11,885 nucleotides of DNA, from NCBI GenBank assembly GCA_905198475.1, contig CAJKCQ010000065.1, positions 1 to 11,885 of the forward strand, read 5' to 3'. Position 1 is the first letter of the stretch; the number at the start of each line of letters is the position of its first letter. A program made the translations under genes and the position numbers. The notes beneath the pieces were generated by a model that was not told the DNA's origin, made no database searches, and was given only the letters and a program-made list of their open reading frames with translations. The stretch comes from an uncultured Sutterella sp. Lineage in GTDB: Bacteria > Pseudomonadota > Gammaproteobacteria > Burkholderiales > Burkholderiaceae_F. Below, in pieces: positions 6,938 through 11,885 of the stretch.

Positions 6938-8329
6938 TCAGCCCTGTCCGCGGCGGCGGCCGCGGCCGGCCTTCCGGGCGGCTTCGTTCAGGGCTTCGAG
7001 CCCCTTGAGCTTCTCGGCGATCTTCGCCTCGAGCCCGCGGTCGGTGGGCACGTACCAGCGGCGGCCCTCAAGCCCCTCGGGGAGGTACACCTCGCCCGCG
7101 GCGAAGGCGCCCGGCTCGTCGTGGGCGTACCGGTAGCCCTCTTTGTAGCCGAGATCCTTCATGAGCTTCGTCGGGGCGTTGCGCAGGTGCATCGGCACGG
7201 GGCGCGAGCCGTCCTTGCGGATGAACTCGCGCAGCTCGTTCATCGCCTTGTAGACGGCGTTGCTCTTCGGGGCGCAGGCGAGGTAGACCGCGGCCTGCCC
7301 GAGCGCGAGCTCCCCTTCGGGGCTCCCAAGGCGCTCATAGATCTCCGCGGCCTCCACCGCCACCGTCGCCGCCCGCGGGTCGGCGAGGCCGATGTCCTCG
7401 ACCGCCATGCGCATGAGCCGGCGGGCGATGTAGCGGGGGTCGCACCCGCCGTCGAGCATCCGCATCATCCAGTAGAGCGCCCCGTCGGGGTCCGAGCCCC
7501 GCACGGACTTGTGCATCGCGCTGATCTGGTCGTAGAAGTTGTCGCCCCCCTTGTCGAAGCGCCGCAACGTGGCCGGTGTGGTCTTCCTCAGGAACGCGGC
7601 GTCCACCTCGGCGACGTGCCGTTCGCGCGCCATCGTGCAGCAGACGTCGAGAGCGTTCAGGCACCGCCGCGCGTCGCCGTCGGCGAGCGAGACGAGGATG
7701 CCCTTCGCCTCGTCGGTGACCTTGAGCTCGGGGAACTCGCGCGCGAGCGCGCGGTTGATGAGCTCCATCGTTTCGTCCGTCGAGAGGCTCGTGAGCTGGT
7801 AGACGGTCGAGCGCGAAAGGAGCGCCCCCACCACTTCGAAGGAGGGGTTCTCGGTCGTGGCGCCGACGAAGATGAAGAGCCCCGACTCGACGTGCGGCAG
7901 GAACGCGTCCTGCTGGCTCTTGCTGAAGCGGTGCACCTCGTCGACGAAGACCACGGTGGGACGCCCGGTCGCCGCCATGGTGCGCCGGGCGGCGTCCACC
8001 GCGTCGCGGATGTCCTTCACGCCGCCCAGAACCGCAGAGATCGCGATGAAGGGCAGATCAAAGGCATTCGCCATGAGGCGCGCAAGCGTCGTCTTTCCGA
8101 CGCCCGGAGGGCCCCAGAGAATCATCGAGTGGGGACGGCGGTTCTCAAAAGCCACCCGCAGCGGCGCGCCGGGCCCGATGAGCTTCTTCTGCCCGATCAC
8201 TTCGTCGAGCGTCTGCGGCCGCATGCGCTCGGCAAGAGGCTGCAGCATGGGCTGGACGGGCTTCTGCGCGGTACGCGGGCGCGGCGCCGCGGCGGGCGCG
8301 TCGTTGCCAAAGAGGGAGTCGTCGGGCAT
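6938..8329 (-). CDS. rarA: Replication-associated recombination protein RarA (MgsA/WRNIP1 family AAA+ ATPase)
   Basis: This codes for 463 aa (E. coli RarA has 447). RarA is a tetrameric clamp-loader-like ATPase that acts at stalled replication forks with SSB. A short disordered N-terminus (about 1-27) precedes LAERMRPQTLDEVIGQ (32-47). Then come Walker A GPPGVGKT (73-80), Walker B VVFVDE (126-131), sensor 1 GATTENPSF (156-164), the arginine-finger pair SR (172-173) and sensor 2 GDARRCLNALD (218-228). The C-terminal helical tetramerisation domain starts around 264 with YDQISAMHKSVRGSDPDGAL and includes YWMMRMLDGGCDPRYIARRL. The C-terminus ends in basic residues. The ATG at 8329 has only a weak ribosome binding site. 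A TAGAAT box lies 43 nt upstream, just after the rRNA operon terminator. RarA followed by serS is usual in Burkholderiales, where lolA often precedes it; here an rRNA operon does. Confidence 0.97.
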   Translation of the reverse strand: MPDDSLFGNDAPAAAPRPRTAQKPVQPMLQPLAERMRPQTLDEVIGQKKLIGPGAPLRVAFENRRPHSMILWGPPGVGKTTLARLMANAFDLPFIAISAVLGGVKDIRDAVDAARRTMAATGRPTVVFVDEVHRFSKSQQDAFLPHVESGLFIFVGATTENPSFEVVGALLSRSTVYQLTSLSTDETMELINRALAREFPELKVTDEAKGILVSLADGDARRCLNALDVCCTMARERHVAEVDAAFLRKTTPATLRRFDKGGDNFYDQISAMHKSVRGSDPDGALYWMMRMLDGGCDPRYIARRLMRMAVEDIGLADPRAATVAVEAAEIYERLGSPEGELALGQAAVYLACAPKSNAVYKAMNELREFIRKDGSRPVPMHLRNAPTKLMKDLGYKEGYRYAHDEPGAFAAGEVYLPEGLEGRRWYVPTDRGLEAKIAEKLKGLEALNEAARKAGRGRRRGQG

Positions 8330-8371
8330 GTCGCTCTGGGTCTCGATGGAGGTGGATGGGCACGAGCGGAG

Positions 8372-8400
8372 ATTCTACCGGCCGCCGCGGGGCCGAAAAA
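8372..8400 (-). promoter_or_regulatory. Candidate rarA promoter behind the rRNA terminator
   Basis: TAGAAT at 8372-8377 is a good -10 match. With a 17-nt spacer the -35 region (8395-8400, TTTTTC) falls in the T-tract of the rRNA operon terminator and is weak. The predicted start is about 35 nt before the rarA ATG. The two elements share DNA, an economical arrangement that is inferred here rather than shown. Confidence 0.45.
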
Positions 8401-8435
8401 GCGAAAACCCCACCAGACGGGAGTCTGATGGGGTT
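8396..8435 (-). terminator. Intrinsic terminator of the rRNA operon
   Basis: In the minus direction a 13-bp stem (8423-8435 with 8406-8418, one G-T wobble, loop 8419-8422) is followed by a T-rich tract with two interruptions (8396-8407). It begins about 14 nt after the 5S 3' end. Its position and strength fit the end of the rrn operon. Confidence 0.93.
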
Positions 8436-8448
8436 CTCTTTGTAGGGA

Positions 8449-8564
8449 GCCTGGCGATGACCTACTTTCACTGGAAATACAACCAACTATCATCGGCGCA
8501 GAGGCGTTTCACTGTCCTGTTCGGAATGGGAAGGAGTGGGACCGCCACGCTATGGTCGCCAGGC
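8449..8564 (-). rRNA. rrf: 5S ribosomal RNA
   Basis: This is about 116 nt. The ends GCCTGGCGA and TCGCCAGGC pair as helix I. The internal segments CCCACTCCTTCCCATTCCG and GAACAGGACAGTGAAACGCC match the conserved beta and loop regions of bacterial 5S. It is last in the 16S-23S-5S operon. Ends are placed by the helix and may be off by 1-3 nt. Confidence 0.96.
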
Positions 8565-8649
8565 TAAAGGGGGTGGAAAAGTAAAGATTTCTGCGGGTTG
8601 CGACCGCATCTTTTCGATTCTTGAGTTCTCTTCGTCCGCACGACGAAAA

Positions 8650-8664
<15 letters not shown>
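8565..8664 (-). other. 23S-5S spacer with processing structures
   Basis: This is about 100 nt. It holds the 3' half of the 23S processing stalk (8650-8672) and a small hairpin TTCGTC/GACGAA (8631-8636 with 8642-8647). No tRNA gene is present. AAGCTTCACG occurs twice (8648-8657 and 8669-8678), one copy at the mature 23S end and one just beyond it. Confidence 0.65.
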
Positions 8665-11558
<2,894 letters not shown>

Positions 11559-11740
11559 CTTTTGCCTCCAGAGCGCAAGACGACCTGTAACGCGCTGCTT
11601 CTCTGAATCATGCGGTTCTTGAGAACTTCATGAATCGTTTTTCGTGAATGCAATCACAACCCTTGAGACTGTCTTGCTGCCGAAGAAGCATCTCAACTTC
11701 CTCGACGACAATCTCAATTGTCTATCTTTACTTTTCCAAA

Positions 11741-11754
11741 TTTTTAAAGATCTA
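11741..11754 (-). promoter_or_regulatory. boxA-like antitermination element in the rRNA spacer
   Basis: In the minus direction TAGATCTTTAAAAATTTGG resembles the rrn boxA (core GCTCTTTAA) in the 16S-23S spacer, upstream of 23S. boxA RNA recruits NusB-S10 and, with NusA, supports rRNA antitermination. The core GATCTTTAA differs from the E. coli consensus at one or two positions. Confidence 0.6.
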
Positions 11755-11790
11755 AATCAAGCTTCAACAACCTGATAAGTGTGAACGCCG

Positions 11791-11830
11791 AAAGAGTCTT
11801 GTCGGAGCCCCGAAGGGGCCGACTCTCTTT
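11791..11830 (-). repeat. Strong hairpin directly after the 16S 3' end
   Basis: AAAGAG/CTCTTT, GTCGG/CCGAC and CCCC/GGGG pair in turn around a TTCG tetraloop. The arms are broken by small bulges. It begins right at the 16S 3' end. No T-tract follows in the minus direction, so it is more likely a processing or folding element than a terminator. Confidence 0.65.

Positions 11831-11885
<55 letters not shown>

Noticed and set aside
6803..8428. 541-codon plus-strand frame opposite rarA
   Set aside because: It is a mirror frame. The minus strand carries an intact AAA+ protein with all motifs.

Overview
Overall character. The window looks like ordinary core chromosome from a GC-rich betaproteobacterium. 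The gene orders rarA-serS-tRNA-Ser and scpB-rluB-rimP-nusA-infB are the ones I know from Burkholderiales, and the bile- and gut-associated Sutterella/Parasutterella group is a reasonable guess. This placement rests on gene order and protein similarity by eye; I cannot name a genus. Every gene I can support lies on the minus strand, so the window reads biologically from right to left. I see no mobile element, prophage, CRISPR array or defence system. The long plus-strand open frames are mirrors of GC-rich minus-strand genes or of rRNA.

Layout, right to left. An rRNA operon comes first: the last 55 nt of 16S (11831-11885), a spacer of about 287 nt with no tRNA gene, 23S (about 8665-11543), 5S (about 8449-8564) and a strong intrinsic terminator (8396-8435). 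The rarA gene starts directly behind it, with a candidate promoter whose -35 region abuts the terminator T-tract. It is followed by serS, a serS-end hairpin/terminator region and a tRNA-Ser(CGA) gene with its own promoter, closed by a strong terminator (5131-5167). Next comes scpB, whose 3' end overlaps rluB by 128 nt, then a gene-less stretch of about 590 nt, and finally the rimP-nusA-infB operon, which leaves the window inside infB.

How the genes fit together. Most of the window concerns making and using ribosomes: rRNA, a 23S pseudouridine synthase (rluB), a 30S maturation factor (rimP), the elongation/antitermination factor NusA, IF-2, and seryl-tRNA synthetase next to one of its substrates. 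The exceptions are rarA (replication-fork maintenance) and scpB (chromosome condensation).

Most interesting part. The stretch 2640-3167 upstream of rimP has a promoter-like start, a run of hairpins, and a textbook intrinsic terminator about 100 nt before rimP. That fits an attenuated leader for the rimP-nusA-infB operon, or an independent structured small RNA. Other points worth checking are a hairpin repeat built around TGCGGACGG, a palindrome in the nusA-infB spacer, the scpB/rluB overlap and the tRNA-free rRNA spacer. I did not find a convincing new biological system.
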